A stretch of 64,000 nt of DNA from Microbacterium schleiferi (GTDB lineage: Bacteria; Actinomycetota; Actinomycetes; Actinomycetales; Microbacteriaceae), in the NCBI RefSeq assembly GCF_015565955.1, contig NZ_CP064760.1, positions 558,001-622,000 of the forward strand, read 5' to 3'. Numbering within the stretch: position 1 is the stretch's first letter; every line of letters starts with the position of its first letter. The translations under genes and the position numbers were made by a program. Positions 47,707-56,259 of the stretch are shown piece after piece. The notes below the pieces were generated by a model. It was not told where the DNA came from and ran no database searches. It saw only the letters and a program-made list of their open reading frames with translations.

Positions 47707-47817
47707 GCCGCTCCTTCTCAGGCGGGTCGACGAAGTCCGCCAACGGTGTCGGGGGTGGGCACGGTGCGTTCATGACACCAGGGACCACCGACATCGTTGC
47801 GGGAAGACCCGTGTGCG

Positions 47818-48135
47818 CTAGCGGCCCGGGGCGATCCCCCGGGCATCAGGGGGAAGGATGCTGCGGAGCGGAACGTCCAGCACCTCGGCGAGCGAGACGA
47901 GCGTGCGAAGCCTCGGGTTCGCGGGCGTTCCCGGGTTCGATTCGCCCTTCTCGAGCTTGCGATAGGTGAACGTCGAGATGCCGGCCGCGTGCGCGACACG
48001 CTCCTGAGACAACCCGCGATCGGCGCGGGCGCGGGAAAGCGAGACGCCCAGCGCCTCGACATAGGCGGTCCAAAGATCGTCGTCAGGGGTGGCCACGGAT
48101 ACAGCGTCGCGGACGAGTCGGTGATACATGCACAT
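47818..48135 (-). CDS. XRE-family helix-turn-helix regulator
   Basis: The 105-residue protein has a lambda-repressor-like HTH: LSRARADRGLSQERVAHAAGISTFTYRKLEKGESNPG, then RLRTLVSLAEVLDVPLRSILPP. The ATG at 48135 is chosen because GAGAAGG lies 5 bases upstream. CATGTATAC beside its ribosome site echoes the palindrome at 48391-48404, a plausible self-binding site. It lies 10 bp behind a small membrane-protein gene, likely an operon. Confidence 0.85.
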   Translation of the reverse strand: MCMYHRLVRDAVSVATPDDDLWTAYVEALGVSLSRARADRGLSQERVAHAAGISTFTYRKLEKGESNPGTPANPRLRTLVSLAEVLDVPLRSILPPDARGIAPGR

Positions 48136-48145
48136 GTATACCTTC

Positions 48146-48394
48146 TCATTTGGCGCCACCGTCCGCGCCGTGATCTCGGCATCTGGGTGCGACGACGGTG
48201 CTGCGCTGCGGTTCCGTGGCGGCGCCGGAGGGATGTGCGCGGATGCTGTCGGCGGATACGGCCGAACCGGCAGTCGCCAGCGCCACCCCGACGACGAGCG
48301 CGATCAAGCGCCAGTCGCGACGCGATCGACCACCTCCGCAGGCAGTCCCGATCTCGCCCGTCCGCTGCTCCGACCCCGAATTCTCGAAGAGCAT
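48146..48394 (-). CDS. small hypothetical membrane protein upstream of the XRE gene
   Basis: The 82-residue open frame has one hydrophobic segment (RLIALVVGVALATAGSAVSA) after a polar N-terminus, so a single-pass or exported peptide is possible. The ATG lies within the perfect palindrome 48391-48404 and no ribosome site is obvious. It ends 10 bp before the XRE start. No family recognised; it could be a chance frame in high-GC DNA. Confidence 0.4.
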   Translation of the reverse strand: MLFENSGSEQRTGEIGTACGGGRSRRDWRLIALVVGVALATAGSAVSADSIRAHPSGAATEPQRSTVVAPRCRDHGADGGAK

Positions 48395-48404
48395 GTATAC
48401 ATGC
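48391..48404. promoter_or_regulatory. 14-bp perfect palindrome, candidate XRE operator
   Basis: GCATGTATACATGC. The half sequence CATGTATAC recurs at 48133-48141 next to the XRE start codon. AT-rich words like this are rare in the surrounding high-GC DNA. Confidence 0.6.
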
Positions 48405-48473
48405 TACACGACCGCGGTGACATCATCCGGCGGGTCCCCGGTCCGCGCGCCTGCAGCCCGCTGGCCGCTCCCG

Positions 48474-48479
48474 TAGGGT
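48474..48479 (+). promoter_or_regulatory. -10 box of a leaderless ABC-exporter promoter
   Basis: TAGGGT, 6 bases, then ATG 48486. Confidence 0.6.
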
Positions 48480-48485
48480 GGGCAC

Positions 48486-49412
48486 ATGGATGCCGCCATC
48501 GTCGTGACCGGACTGCGACGCTCGTTCGGTCGGGTCGAGGCGGTTCGCGACGTGTCGCTCTACGCCCGACCCGGCGCGGTGACGGGTCTGGTCGGCCCGA
48601 ACGGCTCCGGCAAGACGACGCTGTTCCTCATGCTCGCCTCGCTCTTGGCCCCGGACGCCGGAACGATCCGCATCGGTGACATCGATCCCGTCGAGCAGCC
48701 GCACGCGGCGCGGGCAATCCTCGGCTGGATGCCCGATGCCCTGGGGACCTGGGGGGCGCTGTCTGCGCGCGAGACGCTCATCGTCACCGGCAGGCTGCAC
48801 AATCTGTCCAAGGATGCCGCGCGTGCCCGGGCCGACGAGCTTCTCGAACTCGTGGAACTGACCTCCCTCGCCAAGGCTCCCGCCCGCGTGCTCTCGCGCG
48901 GCCAGAAGCAGCGACTCGGGCTTGCTCGCGCGCTCGTGCACGACCCGCGCGTGCTCCTTCTCGATGAGCCGGCATCCGGGCTCGACCCCGCAGCCCGCGT
49001 CGAGCTTCGCCACCTCCTGCGCCGCTTCGCCGCTGAGGGGCGCACGGTGCTCGTCTCCAGCCACGTCCTGGCCGAACTCGAAGAGGTCATCGACGACGCG
49101 GTCTTCCTCGTCGCGGGCAGCTCGGTCGACTCGGGGACGGCGATCGCTGCGCGGCGCACCCGCGACTGGCGAATCCGACTGCTCGGACAGCCGCCGGATT
49201 CCGCGGCATCCGTGGCCGCGGCTCTCGAGTGGCCGGCCGACGCCGTGCGCGTCGACCGCGCGGATGTCATCATCGCGCTCGCGACGGATGACGACGCGGC
49301 AGGGGCCCTCCGCCGGCTCGTCGAACGCGGCGTGCCGGTCAGCGAGTTCGCGCCCGCCGTCGGTGACCTGGAACAGACGTTCCTCGACCTGCGCGGAGGT
49401 GAGCGCTCGTGA
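48486..49412 (+). CDS. ABC transporter ATP-binding protein
   Basis: The 308-residue ATPase of the CcmA/drug-exporter type has Walker A (GPNGSGKTTLF), Q-loop region, signature LSRGQKQRLGLARAL (Arg replaces the usual second Gly), Walker B (VLLLDEPASGLDP) and the switch His (LVSSHVLAELEEV). A ~85-residue C-terminal domain follows. GTGA overlap with the permease gene. Substrate unknown. Confidence 0.93.
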   Translation: MDAAIVVTGLRRSFGRVEAVRDVSLYARPGAVTGLVGPNGSGKTTLFLMLASLLAPDAGTIRIGDIDPVEQPHAARAILGWMPDALGTWGALSARETLIVTGRLHNLSKDAARARADELLELVELTSLAKAPARVLSRGQKQRLGLARALVHDPRVLLLDEPASGLDPAARVELRHLLRRFAAEGRTVLVSSHVLAELEEVIDDAVFLVAGSSVDSGTAIAARRTRDWRIRLLGQPPDSAASVAAALEWPADAVRVDRADVIIALATDDDAAGALRRLVERGVPVSEFAPAVGDLEQTFLDLRGGERS

Positions 49413-50449
49413 GCGGAGCCCGACTCGGGACCCTCATCCGTCTCGATCTGACCCAACGGGTGCGCAGCGTCGCCTGGTATGTGATGCTCGGCGTCTTCGC
49501 GGCGATTCTCGTCGTCGTGACGGCCCTCTCGCTCTTGGCCTTCTCGTACACGGGAGCAGCGGGTGCCGGCCTCTATTCGGTGGTCGTCTTCGTCGTGCTG
49601 CTGCTGGCCGTCCTCGTCTCGCCGACCCTGTCGGGCAACGCCATCAACGGCGACCGGGATGCCGCGAACCTCGCGCCGGTTCAAGTGACCCTTGCGACGA
49701 CCGCCGAGATCGTGCTCGCGAAGTTCCTGGCCGCGTGGCTCACGGGTCTCTCCTTCGCCGTGATCGCGGTGCCGTTCATGCTCGTCGCAGCCTTCAGCGG
49801 CGGGGTGGACCCGCTCGTCGTGCTCGTGTCGCTCGTCGTGCTGATCGTCGAGCTCGCGATCATCGCCGCGATCGGCGTGGGTCTGAGCGGCATTCTCGCC
49901 CGTCCGCTGTTTTCGGTTGCGGCTACGTATCTGGTCGTCGCGGCCCTCGTCGTCGGGACACCCATCGCGTTTGGGCTCGGTGGCGCAGCGATTCGCACCG
50001 AGGTCACCCAGTCGTCGCGCTCCTACGTCTACGACGATTCGGGTATGACATCGAACCCGCCCGAGTGCGGTCCCTGGGACACGTTCACCTACGAGGTACC
50101 GAGGTTTGACGCTGTCTGGTGGATTCTGTCGGCGAACCCGTTTGTCATCCTCGCCGACGCGACCCCGGCGCGCTTCGACTCGAGCGGCTATCCCGAGGAT
50201 CTGTTCGGCAACTTCGCCTACCTCGTTCGGAACGCCCAGATCCCACCAGAAGACAGCGTGACCTGGGACGACTGCACGCAGACGGTCCGCTTCACCGAGA
50301 CGCCCGAGGACATCTACAACCAGACCACCCCCAGCTGGTTCGTCGGACTTGCCGTGCAGATCCTGCTCGCCGGCGGGCTGCTGTGGTGGGGCGGATCCCG
50401 CACGCGGACGCCCTCGCGCACGCTGCCGCCGGGAACGCGCATCGCATGA
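49409..50449 (+). CDS. ABC transporter permease
   Basis: The 346-residue membrane protein has about six hydrophobic segments plus a large polar loop between residues ~200 and 310 that contains two Cys (NPPECGPWDTF and TWDDCTQT), probably outside and disulfide-bonded. The segment ALSGNAINGDRD-like (SPTLSGNAINGDRDAANLAPVQ) is typical of ABC-2 permeases after helix 2. Partner of the upstream ATPase; the next gene, 24 bp on, may be functionally linked. Confidence 0.88.
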   Translation: MSGARLGTLIRLDLTQRVRSVAWYVMLGVFAAILVVVTALSLLAFSYTGAAGAGLYSVVVFVVLLLAVLVSPTLSGNAINGDRDAANLAPVQVTLATTAEIVLAKFLAAWLTGLSFAVIAVPFMLVAAFSGGVDPLVVLVSLVVLIVELAIIAAIGVGLSGILARPLFSVAATYLVVAALVVGTPIAFGLGGAAIRTEVTQSSRSYVYDDSGMTSNPPECGPWDTFTYEVPRFDAVWWILSANPFVILADATPARFDSSGYPEDLFGNFAYLVRNAQIPPEDSVTWDDCTQTVRFTETPEDIYNQTTPSWFVGLAVQILLAGGLLWWGGSRTRTPSRTLPPGTRIA

Positions 50450-50461
50450 GTCAACTCGCAG

Positions 50462-50467
50462 TAGCGT
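50462..50467 (+). promoter_or_regulatory. -10 box of a leaderless promoter
   Basis: TAGCGT, 6 bases, then ATG 50474 of the 999-residue protein. Confidence 0.6.
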
Positions 50468-50473
50468 GAGGGG

Positions 50474-53473
50474 ATGAGTTCGGCGGTGCGGCGCAGCATC
50501 CTCGCCGTTATCACGGCGACGGTCTTGCTTGCCGTGGGCGCTGGCGTCGCCGTGGTCGTGACCGATGCTCTCGGCATCCGCACCGAACCCGCCGCGCAGA
50601 TGCAGCCGCAGCCGCCGGAGGTCGCCCCGGCGACCGACGTCGCCCCGCCCCCGCGGTTCACGACTGTCGACGCGCCGAGCGGACCTCGCTACGACGCTGC
50701 GCTGGACGAGCTGCTGGATGCCGTCGCCGATGCTTCGCGGAGAGGCTCTGACGCGTCCCTCACGATCGAGGTGGGGAACGATCCGGACGACGAGACCTAT
50801 CGCCTCGAGGGCGATGCGGGTGAGCTGACGATCGTCGCGGCGGGGGAGTCGGGCGCGGTCCGCGGCATCTACGACATCGCTGCCCGTATCCGAGCCGGGG
50901 AGCCCGCGGTCGTCGACCTCGGCGTCGAGGTGGCCTCGCGCCTCCCGTTCCGGATGGTCGACCTCGGCGCTGTCGGCGTCGTGCCGGATGCCGAAGCCTG
51001 GGCTGCCGGCACCGACTACTCACACGCATCCCGGGCCTTCGAGAACGTCATCGTGCCGGACGCGCCGTACATTGACGAGGGCGCTCTCGCGGAGGCGTAC
51101 GGAGAGTTCGACGCGTTCCTTCGCCATGTGCTTGCCGATGGATACACCGCCGTCGCCTTTCCCGGGTTCGTCGAGTACGTGACCTTCGACGCGGTGGACG
51201 GTGTCTACGCTCCGGACGATGATCATGCAGCACGAGCGCGTGCGCTCCGGGAGGCGTTCACGCCGTTCTGGGACCGCGCAGACGAGCTCGGCATGGACGT
51301 CTTCCTGCGCACCGACATGCTTGCGCTCACCAGCCCGCTCGAGCAGTATCTCGTGGGCCGGTTCGGGTCGCTCGACACCGCCAACCCGGAGCTGTGGGAC
51401 GTGTACACGAGCGGACTCGATGAGCTGTACGCTGCCGCGCCGGCCGTGGACGGCATCCTGCTTCGCATCGGTGAGGCAGGCGAGGTCTACGACGTCGATG
51501 GTTGGGACGTGTCCTCGAAGCTCGCGGTGACCGAGGCGTCTGACGTTCACGCGATGCTCGAGGCGTTCACCGCGCAGGCCGAGGCTTCCGATCGCGAGGT
51601 GATCTTCCGGTCGTGGAGCGTCGGGGTCGGCGCTGTCGGCGACATGCACACGAACGTGCAGTCCTACGACGAGGTGCTCGCCGGGATCGACTCGCCGGCG
51701 CTGATCGTTTCGACCAAGTACACCCTCGGCGACTTCTACAGTTGGCTGCCTCTCAACGACACCCTCGCGCAGGGGGACCAGCGCCGGATCATCGAGTTTC
51801 AGAGCCGGCGCGAGTTCGAGAACTTCGGAGCGTTCCCGAACGACCTCGGGCCCGAGTACCAGTACGCGCTGCAGACGCTGCTCGCCGAGAACCCCCAGAT
51901 CGAAGGCGTCTGGGTGTGGACCCAGGATGGCGGCCCGTGGCGTGCGGGCCCCATGACGCTGTACCTGAAGACCGGATTCTGGCAGCTGTATGAGCTGAAC
52001 ACCCAGCTCGCGGGGGCGTTGGCGCGGGATCCGGATGCCGATGTCGCCGCGATCACCGCGGGGTGGGCTCGGGAGTGGTTCAGCGATGACCCGGCGACCG
52101 TGTCGGCGATCACCGAGGCGATGGCACTCTCGCGCGAAGCGGTCACGCAGGGCCTCTACATCGAACCGTTCGCCGAGCAACGGGTGTTCGCGATCGGTCT
52201 CGAGCCGCCACCCATGATGTGGATCTTCGAGTGGGACATCCTCACCGGCGACTCTGCCGTGCTCGATGTCATCTATGAGGTTTCCCGCGACCAGATCGAT
52301 GACGCGATCGCCGGGGGAGAGCGGGCCGCGGCTGCTGTCGATGAGATGCAGGCGCTCGTCGAGGCCACGGATGCAGCCACCTGGCGTGACCCCGCGATGC
52401 GGGAGGCGTTCGTCGGAACCCTTGCGTATGAAGCTGACGTGTTGCACCTGCTCTCGACGTACCGGGCGATGATCCTGCATCAGGCGCAGTGGCACGACAC
52501 GGGCTCTGCCGACGCGTACGCCGCGTGGCAGAGCGACCGGGACGCGTTCGTCGCGCTCGCCGCCGAGCACACGGCGACCTACACCGGCGATGTCAACTAC
52601 CCCGCGTACAACCTGACCGCTGCGCAGTTGGGTGTCGAGCGCGCGGACCGCGACCTGGCGATGGCGTGGCTTGCCCGCATCCTTCTCGTTCTCGCGGTCA
52701 CGTGGGTGGTGATCGGGATGCTGTCGGCGCGGACCCGCCTGGTGCGCCGACCTGGTGCGGCGGCGGCGCGGGCGGCATGGCTTGCGGCGACGCGACCCTG
52801 GCGGGCGCGGGAATCGACGCTCGGGATGCTGCCCCTGGACCGCTGGCTGTTGATCATCGTCCCGGGCGGCCTGCTCGTGGCAACGCGCGCCGTGCAGACT
52901 TCGTTCTTGTCGTGGACCCACCTTGCCGTGGTGTTCGGGGCCTGGCTGGTCTTCCTGCTCGTCGTGCGCGCGTTCGTGCGCGAGCGCTCGCCGTGGCCGG
53001 TCATCGCTGCGGTCGGTGGCGTTCTTGTGCTGCGCAGCATCCTCACGCTCTTCGCGCTCTCGTTCACGGGTCCGGGCGGATACTGGTTCATTTTCTGGAC
53101 CGATCCGCTTCGCCGCTCGATCTACATCACGATTGCGTTCGCCCTGTTCGTGTGGCTGTTCGTTGCGGCGGGGTGGGCGCTGTCGAGCCAGTTCGGTGCG
53201 CGCCGGGCTACCGGAATCGTGCTCGCCGGCATCGGCGCCGGGCTCGCGATCCCGGCTGTGGTCGTCGGGCTCGTCGGGCTTGAATCGGCGCTGACGCTCT
53301 GGAACGACGAGATGGGACTGCTGCCCTGGGGTCTCGCGCGAATTCTGGGCATCACGACGTACCTCGATATCCCACCCGAGACACCCTGGTTCGCGGCGGG
53401 AGTCGGCGCGGTCGTGGGGCTCATCGGCGTGTTCCTCGCTGTGACCTGGCGGCGCGATGAGGTCTCGTCGTGA
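50474..53473 (+). CDS. large glycosidase-like exported protein with C-terminal membrane domain
   Basis: Begins with a signal-anchor (VRRSILAVITATVLLAVGAGVAVVV) and a Pro-rich linker. Residues ~70-155 resemble the N-terminal domain of alpha-glucuronidase/GH20-type enzymes (ELTIVAAGESGAVRGIYDIAARIRAG). Residues ~165-530 look like a TIM barrel (FRMVDLGAVG, FPGFVEYVTF, LLRIGEAGEVYDVDGW, EGVWVWTQDGGPW-like end). A helical region then leads to about six to seven membrane helices (from about residue 730 to 995). I infer an outward-facing carbohydrate-active or carbohydrate-sensing domain anchored by a polytopic domain. The family is not recognised with certainty and catalytic acids are not assigned. 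Confidence 0.7.
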   Translation: MSSAVRRSILAVITATVLLAVGAGVAVVVTDALGIRTEPAAQMQPQPPEVAPATDVAPPPRFTTVDAPSGPRYDAALDELLDAVADASRRGSDASLTIEVGNDPDDETYRLEGDAGELTIVAAGESGAVRGIYDIAARIRAGEPAVVDLGVEVASRLPFRMVDLGAVGVVPDAEAWAAGTDYSHASRAFENVIVPDAPYIDEGALAEAYGEFDAFLRHVLADGYTAVAFPGFVEYVTFDAVDGVYAPDDDHAARARALREAFTPFWDRADELGMDVFLRTDMLALTSPLEQYLVGRFGSLDTANPELWDVYTSGLDELYAAAPAVDGILLRIGEAGEVYDVDGWDVSSKLAVTEASDVHAMLEAFTAQAEASDREVIFRSWSVGVGAVGDMHTNVQSYDEVLAGIDSPALIVSTKYTLGDFYSWLPLNDTLAQGDQRRIIEFQSRREFENFGAFPNDLGPEYQYALQTLLAENPQIEGVWVWTQDGGPWRAGPMTLYLKTGFWQLYELNTQLAGALARDPDADVAAITAGWAREWFSDDPATVSAITEAMALSREAVTQGLYIEPFAEQRVFAIGLEPPPMMWIFEWDILTGDSAVLDVIYEVSRDQIDDAIAGGERAAAAVDEMQALVEATDAATWRDPAMREAFVGTLAYEADVLHLLSTYRAMILHQAQWHDTGSADAYAAWQSDRDAFVALAAEHTATYTGDVNYPAYNLTAAQLGVERADRDLAMAWLARILLVLAVTWVVIGMLSARTRLVRRPGAAAARAAWLAATRPWRARESTLGMLPLDRWLLIIVPGGLLVATRAVQTSFLSWTHLAVVFGAWLVFLLVVRAFVRERSPWPVIAAVGGVLVLRSILTLFALSFTGPGGYWFIFWTDPLRRSIYITIAFALFVWLFVAAGWALSSQFGARRATGIVLAGIGAGLAIPAVVVGLVGLESALTLWNDEMGLLPWGLARILGITTYLDIPPETPWFAAGVGAVVGLIGVFLAVTWRRDEVSS

Positions 53474-53619
53474 CGATCTAGCCTCGGAGTGATTCGCGGG
53501 CACCATCCGCTGCCGTTGCAACCGCGCCATCATCGAGCAGTGCCGCCCAGACGCTCAGTTGGCTCAGATCGGCATTCGGCGGCGTACGCAAGGGTGTTCC
53601 GCGGCACCGCGACCCGGCA

Positions 53620-53625
53620 TACGGT
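53620..53625 (+). promoter_or_regulatory. -10 box of a leaderless YetF promoter
   Basis: TACGGT, 6 bases, then ATG 53632. Confidence 0.55.
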
Positions 53626-53631
53626 CGCGTC

Positions 53632-54147
53632 ATGTGGTTCGACAGCTGGTCAGATATCGTCCGGGTTCTTCTCGTCGGGATCGCGTCCTACGCGTTCCTC
53701 ATCGTCTCGATCCGGGTGTCGGGCAAACGCACCCTCGCGCAACTCAACGCCTTCGACTTCATCGTCACTGTCGCGCTCGGCTCGACGCTGGCGACGATCC
53801 TGCTGACCTCGGATGTTGCGTTCGTCGAGGGAATCGTCGCTCTTTCCCTGCTCCTCTTGCTGCAGGCGGTTGTCGCGTTCGCCGCGGCGGTCTCGCGCCG
53901 CATCCGCAAGCTCACGACATCCGCGCCCACGCTGGTGTTGTGGGACGGGCAGATGGATGAGGCTGCCTTGCTCCGTCAACGGATCGCCCGTGCCGATGTC
54001 GAACAGGCGATTCGGCAGAGCGGTACCGGTGACCTCGGTACCGTCGCCGCGGTCGTGCTCGAGAGCAACGGGAAGCTCAGCGTCATCTCGCGCGAGCATC
54101 TCGGAGATGCATCCGCGCTCGGTGCACTTCGTCCGTCCCTGACGTAA
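53632..54147 (+). CDS. YetF/DUF421-family membrane protein
   Basis: The 171-residue protein has three N-terminal helices (IVRVLLVGIASYAFLIVSIRVSGKRTLAQLNAFDFIVTVALGSTLATI and following) and a C-terminal alpha/beta domain (LVLWDGQMDEAALLRQRIARADVEQAIRQSG, AAVVLESNGKLSVI). SGKRTLAQLNAFDFIVTVALGS is the DUF421 signature. Function unknown. Confidence 0.92.
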   Translation: MWFDSWSDIVRVLLVGIASYAFLIVSIRVSGKRTLAQLNAFDFIVTVALGSTLATILLTSDVAFVEGIVALSLLLLLQAVVAFAAAVSRRIRKLTTSAPTLVLWDGQMDEAALLRQRIARADVEQAIRQSGTGDLGTVAAVVLESNGKLSVISREHLGDASALGALRPSLT

Positions 54148-54199
54148 CCCCCGAGCGTGCGACGATGGAGCGACTGACGTTCGATCGAAGCGGGGGCTC

Positions 54200-54967
54200 A
54201 TGAACGACGGACGAGGAATCCATCGAGGGATGCTGATCGGTGCGCTTGTGGCGGCATCCGTTGTGCTTGCGGGCTGCGCGGGGCAGGCGATGGGTGCGCC
54301 CGCGTCCACGGCCACCCCGACCGTCTCGGCAACATCGTCACCCGACGGCGTTTCCGGAACCGGGCCGACGGGCTTCCCTGGCGTCGACTTCCCCCTTGAG
54401 GCAGGTGCCCGCTCTGTCTCGGTCGAGTTCGCGTGCAGCAGCGGCGCCTACTCCGTCGAGCTCTCGGATTCGATGATGCTCGGGCAGGCGCCGGTGTCGG
54501 GGGAGTGCGCCGCCGGCACGGCGACGCTCACGTGGCCGATCACCGAGCGAACCACCGAGACGCTGAGTGTCACCGTTGCCGAGGGCGTGGACTGGACAGC
54601 CGTGCCGACCTTCTCCGACGAGAGCTTCGCCACGGATGCCACCATCGCAGCGGACTGCGAGCAGTTCGGGCCCATCTACAGCGCGTTCATGAACGCAGAC
54701 CAGGGGTACACGTTCTACGGCGAACTGGATGCCGACCACTGGGCCGCGCGCGTCGACGAGGCGTCGGCCGAGCTCGGATCCCTTGCGGGCTCTGCTCAGT
54801 CGGAGCTTCGCGAGAGCTTCGAACGGCTCGTCCCTCTTGTCTCCGCTCGCGCCGACCAGGTCGGACAGGTCATGCACCCCGACCTCGACGGGCCACTGTC
54901 CGCAATCAACGCTGCCTGCAACGCGAACCAGACACCGCTCATCGTGCAGGGCGAGTTCGGCGGCTAG
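54200..54967 (+). CDS. putative lipoprotein
   Basis: The 255-residue protein has a signal peptide ending in the lipobox VVLAGC and a Thr/Ser/Pro-rich linker. Beyond that are a beta-rich domain (VSVEFACSSGAYSVELSDS) and a helical C-terminal domain (DADHWAARVDEASAELGSLAG). No family recognised. Start at ATG 54200; another ATG 30 bp in gives a shorter leader. Confidence 0.75.
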   Translation: MNDGRGIHRGMLIGALVAASVVLAGCAGQAMGAPASTATPTVSATSSPDGVSGTGPTGFPGVDFPLEAGARSVSVEFACSSGAYSVELSDSMMLGQAPVSGECAAGTATLTWPITERTTETLSVTVAEGVDWTAVPTFSDESFATDATIAADCEQFGPIYSAFMNADQGYTFYGELDADHWAARVDEASAELGSLAGSAQSELRESFERLVPLVSARADQVGQVMHPDLDGPLSAINAACNANQTPLIVQGEFGG

Positions 54968-54993
54968 GCGGCTCGACCCCCAGTGCGTTCTCG

Positions 54994-55066
54994 ACGCGAC
55001 GGCGGGAGTCGAACCCGCTGCGCAACCGGGTATGAACCGGTGCCCGGAACCATCCGGTTCGCCGCG
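54994..55066 (-). tRNA. tRNA-like sequence with CAT anticodon (possible tRNA-Met or pseudo-tRNA)
   Basis: Read on the minus strand: 7-bp acceptor CGCGGCG/CGTCGCG (one G-T pair), D-arm CCGG-ATGGTT-CCGG, anticodon stem ACCGG/CCGGT with loop TTCATAC (anticodon CAT), and a perfect T-arm GCGGG-TTCGACT-CCCGC. Total 73 nt, no encoded CCA. The T-arm and cloverleaf are convincing, but positions 8-9 are AA and the D-loop is unusually short. It could be an aberrant or degenerate tRNA. Confidence 0.5.
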
Positions 55067-55126
55067 ATAGGACCCAACGCTAGCTCCGACTCCTGACGCG
55101 CACCTGGCGTGTTTCTGACCGTGACG

Positions 55127-55738
55127 TCACATGTCGTCATCCGTCAGCCCGGTCGCGAGCAGATGCTGATGGGCGAGCCGGCGGATTGCGAGGATCGCTG
55201 GTTCGTACATCGCAGTGCCGAGCACGGCGTAGGACACCTGTTCGCTCTCGTTCAGATCGGCGAGCGGCGCCAATTCTGCTGCCGCAATCTGTGCCAAAGG
55301 TGCGGCGTAGCGCGTCGCGGTCTCGGCATCCCAGGCGAGTCCCGCCGCCTCGATGCCGCGGATGGCTGCCTCCAACTGCGCAACGGCGGCGAAGCGCTCG
55401 TCGTACGTGAGTCCCAGCATCTCGATCGTCTCGCGGGCGCGCTCGGTGCTGGCTTCTTCGGCGTACGGCGGCAGGGCGCTGACGGCCTTCCCGAGGGTCG
55501 CGTACGGCGAGTCCTCGGGCGCGTCGACGAGTGCCAGGATCTCCTTCACGCGTGCGAGGGGCAGGGCGCGCACATCGCTGAGCGCCTGAATCAGGCGCAG
55601 GCGCGCGAGGTGCTGTTCGTCGTACTCCGCGCGGGTCGCCGACGTCGTCGCGCCGCGGGGAAGCATCCCTTCGCGGATGTAGAACTTGATCGAGGCGACG
55701 GGGATGCCGCTCTGCTCGGAGAGTTCAGAGATGCGCAC
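55127..55738 (-). CDS. MerR-family transcriptional regulator
   Basis: The 203-residue regulator has the N-terminal MerR winged helix (MRISELSEQSGIPVASIKFYIREGMLP) and ARLRLIQALSDVRALPLARVKEILAL. The helical C-terminal effector domain has no Cys pairs, so it does not look like a metal sensor. GTG start with AAGGAG 5 bases upstream. It is divergent from a small membrane-protein gene, and two inverted repeats lie between them. Confidence 0.9.
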   Translation of the reverse strand: MRISELSEQSGIPVASIKFYIREGMLPRGATTSATRAEYDEQHLARLRLIQALSDVRALPLARVKEILALVDAPEDSPYATLGKAVSALPPYAEEASTERARETIEMLGLTYDERFAAVAQLEAAIRGIEAAGLAWDAETATRYAAPLAQIAAAELAPLADLNESEQVSYAVLGTAMYEPAILAIRRLAHQHLLATGLTDDDM

Positions 55739-55752
55739 GCTGCTCCTTGCTT

Positions 55753-55769
55753 AGATAGTTTCACTATCT
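55753..55769. promoter_or_regulatory. candidate MerR operator 1
   Basis: AGATAGT TTC ACTATCT, a perfect 7-bp inverted repeat with a 3-base spacer, between the MerR gene and the divergent membrane-protein gene. Confidence 0.8.
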
Positions 55770-55775
55770 TATATT

Positions 55776-55792
55776 GGGTAGCGCCACTATCC
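55776..55792. promoter_or_regulatory. candidate MerR operator 2
   Basis: GGGTAG CGCCA CTATCC, the same GATAGT/ACTATC theme with one mismatch, 23 bp centre-to-centre from operator 1. Confidence 0.65.
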
Positions 55793-55832
55793 AATGCGCG
55801 CCGTCGGCGCGGAGAGTCGAGACGGAGCATCC

Positions 55833-56249
55833 ATGTCCCCGATCATGTCGATCGTTGTCGGCGCCACCCTGCTGACGGTCATCACCATCGCCTACGGCGG
55901 CACGTTCGTCTTGCGTGCGACGACCGGCGGCTACTCCTTCAACCCGCTGCAGAAGACGTTCTTTCGTGCCGGTCACGCCCACGCCGGCGTGCTCGTCATC
56001 CTCGGGATCGTCTGCGCCTTCGCGCAGGCCTCTGCGGGCGTGACGGGAGGCTGGGAATGGGCGGCCGTCGGCGTGCTCGCGTCGGCGATTCTCGTGCCCG
56101 CCGGGTTCTTTCTGTCGGTGATCGGTCGCGATCCGCAGAAGCCGGGCCGGGCGATGGCGCTGCTGTGGGCCGGGGTCGTGGTGCTCGCGTTCTCGCTCGC
56201 GGTGGTCGGAGCATCCGTCATCGCGGCGGGGATCTCGGCGCTCGGCTGA
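55833..56249 (+). CDS. four-helix membrane protein under MerR control
   Basis: The 138-residue protein has four hydrophobic segments (VVGATLLTVITIAYGGTFVL; HAGVLVILGIVCAFAQASAG; AAVGVLASAILVPAGFFLSVIG; GVVVLAFSLAVVGASVIAAG). The FFRAGHAHAGVLVILG stretch with conserved His residues occurs in a family of small actinobacterial membrane proteins of unknown function. The divergent MerR gene and shared operators suggest inducible expression. Confidence 0.8.
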   Translation: MSPIMSIVVGATLLTVITIAYGGTFVLRATTGGYSFNPLQKTFFRAGHAHAGVLVILGIVCAFAQASAGVTGGWEWAAVGVLASAILVPAGFFLSVIGRDPQKPGRAMALLWAGVVVLAFSLAVVGASVIAAGISALG

Positions 56250-56259
56250 GCTCCCGGGA

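Noticed and set aside
51020..53533. An 837-residue open frame antisense to the 999-residue protein
   Set aside because: Antisense shadow of a well-formed coding sequence, no domain or ribosome site.
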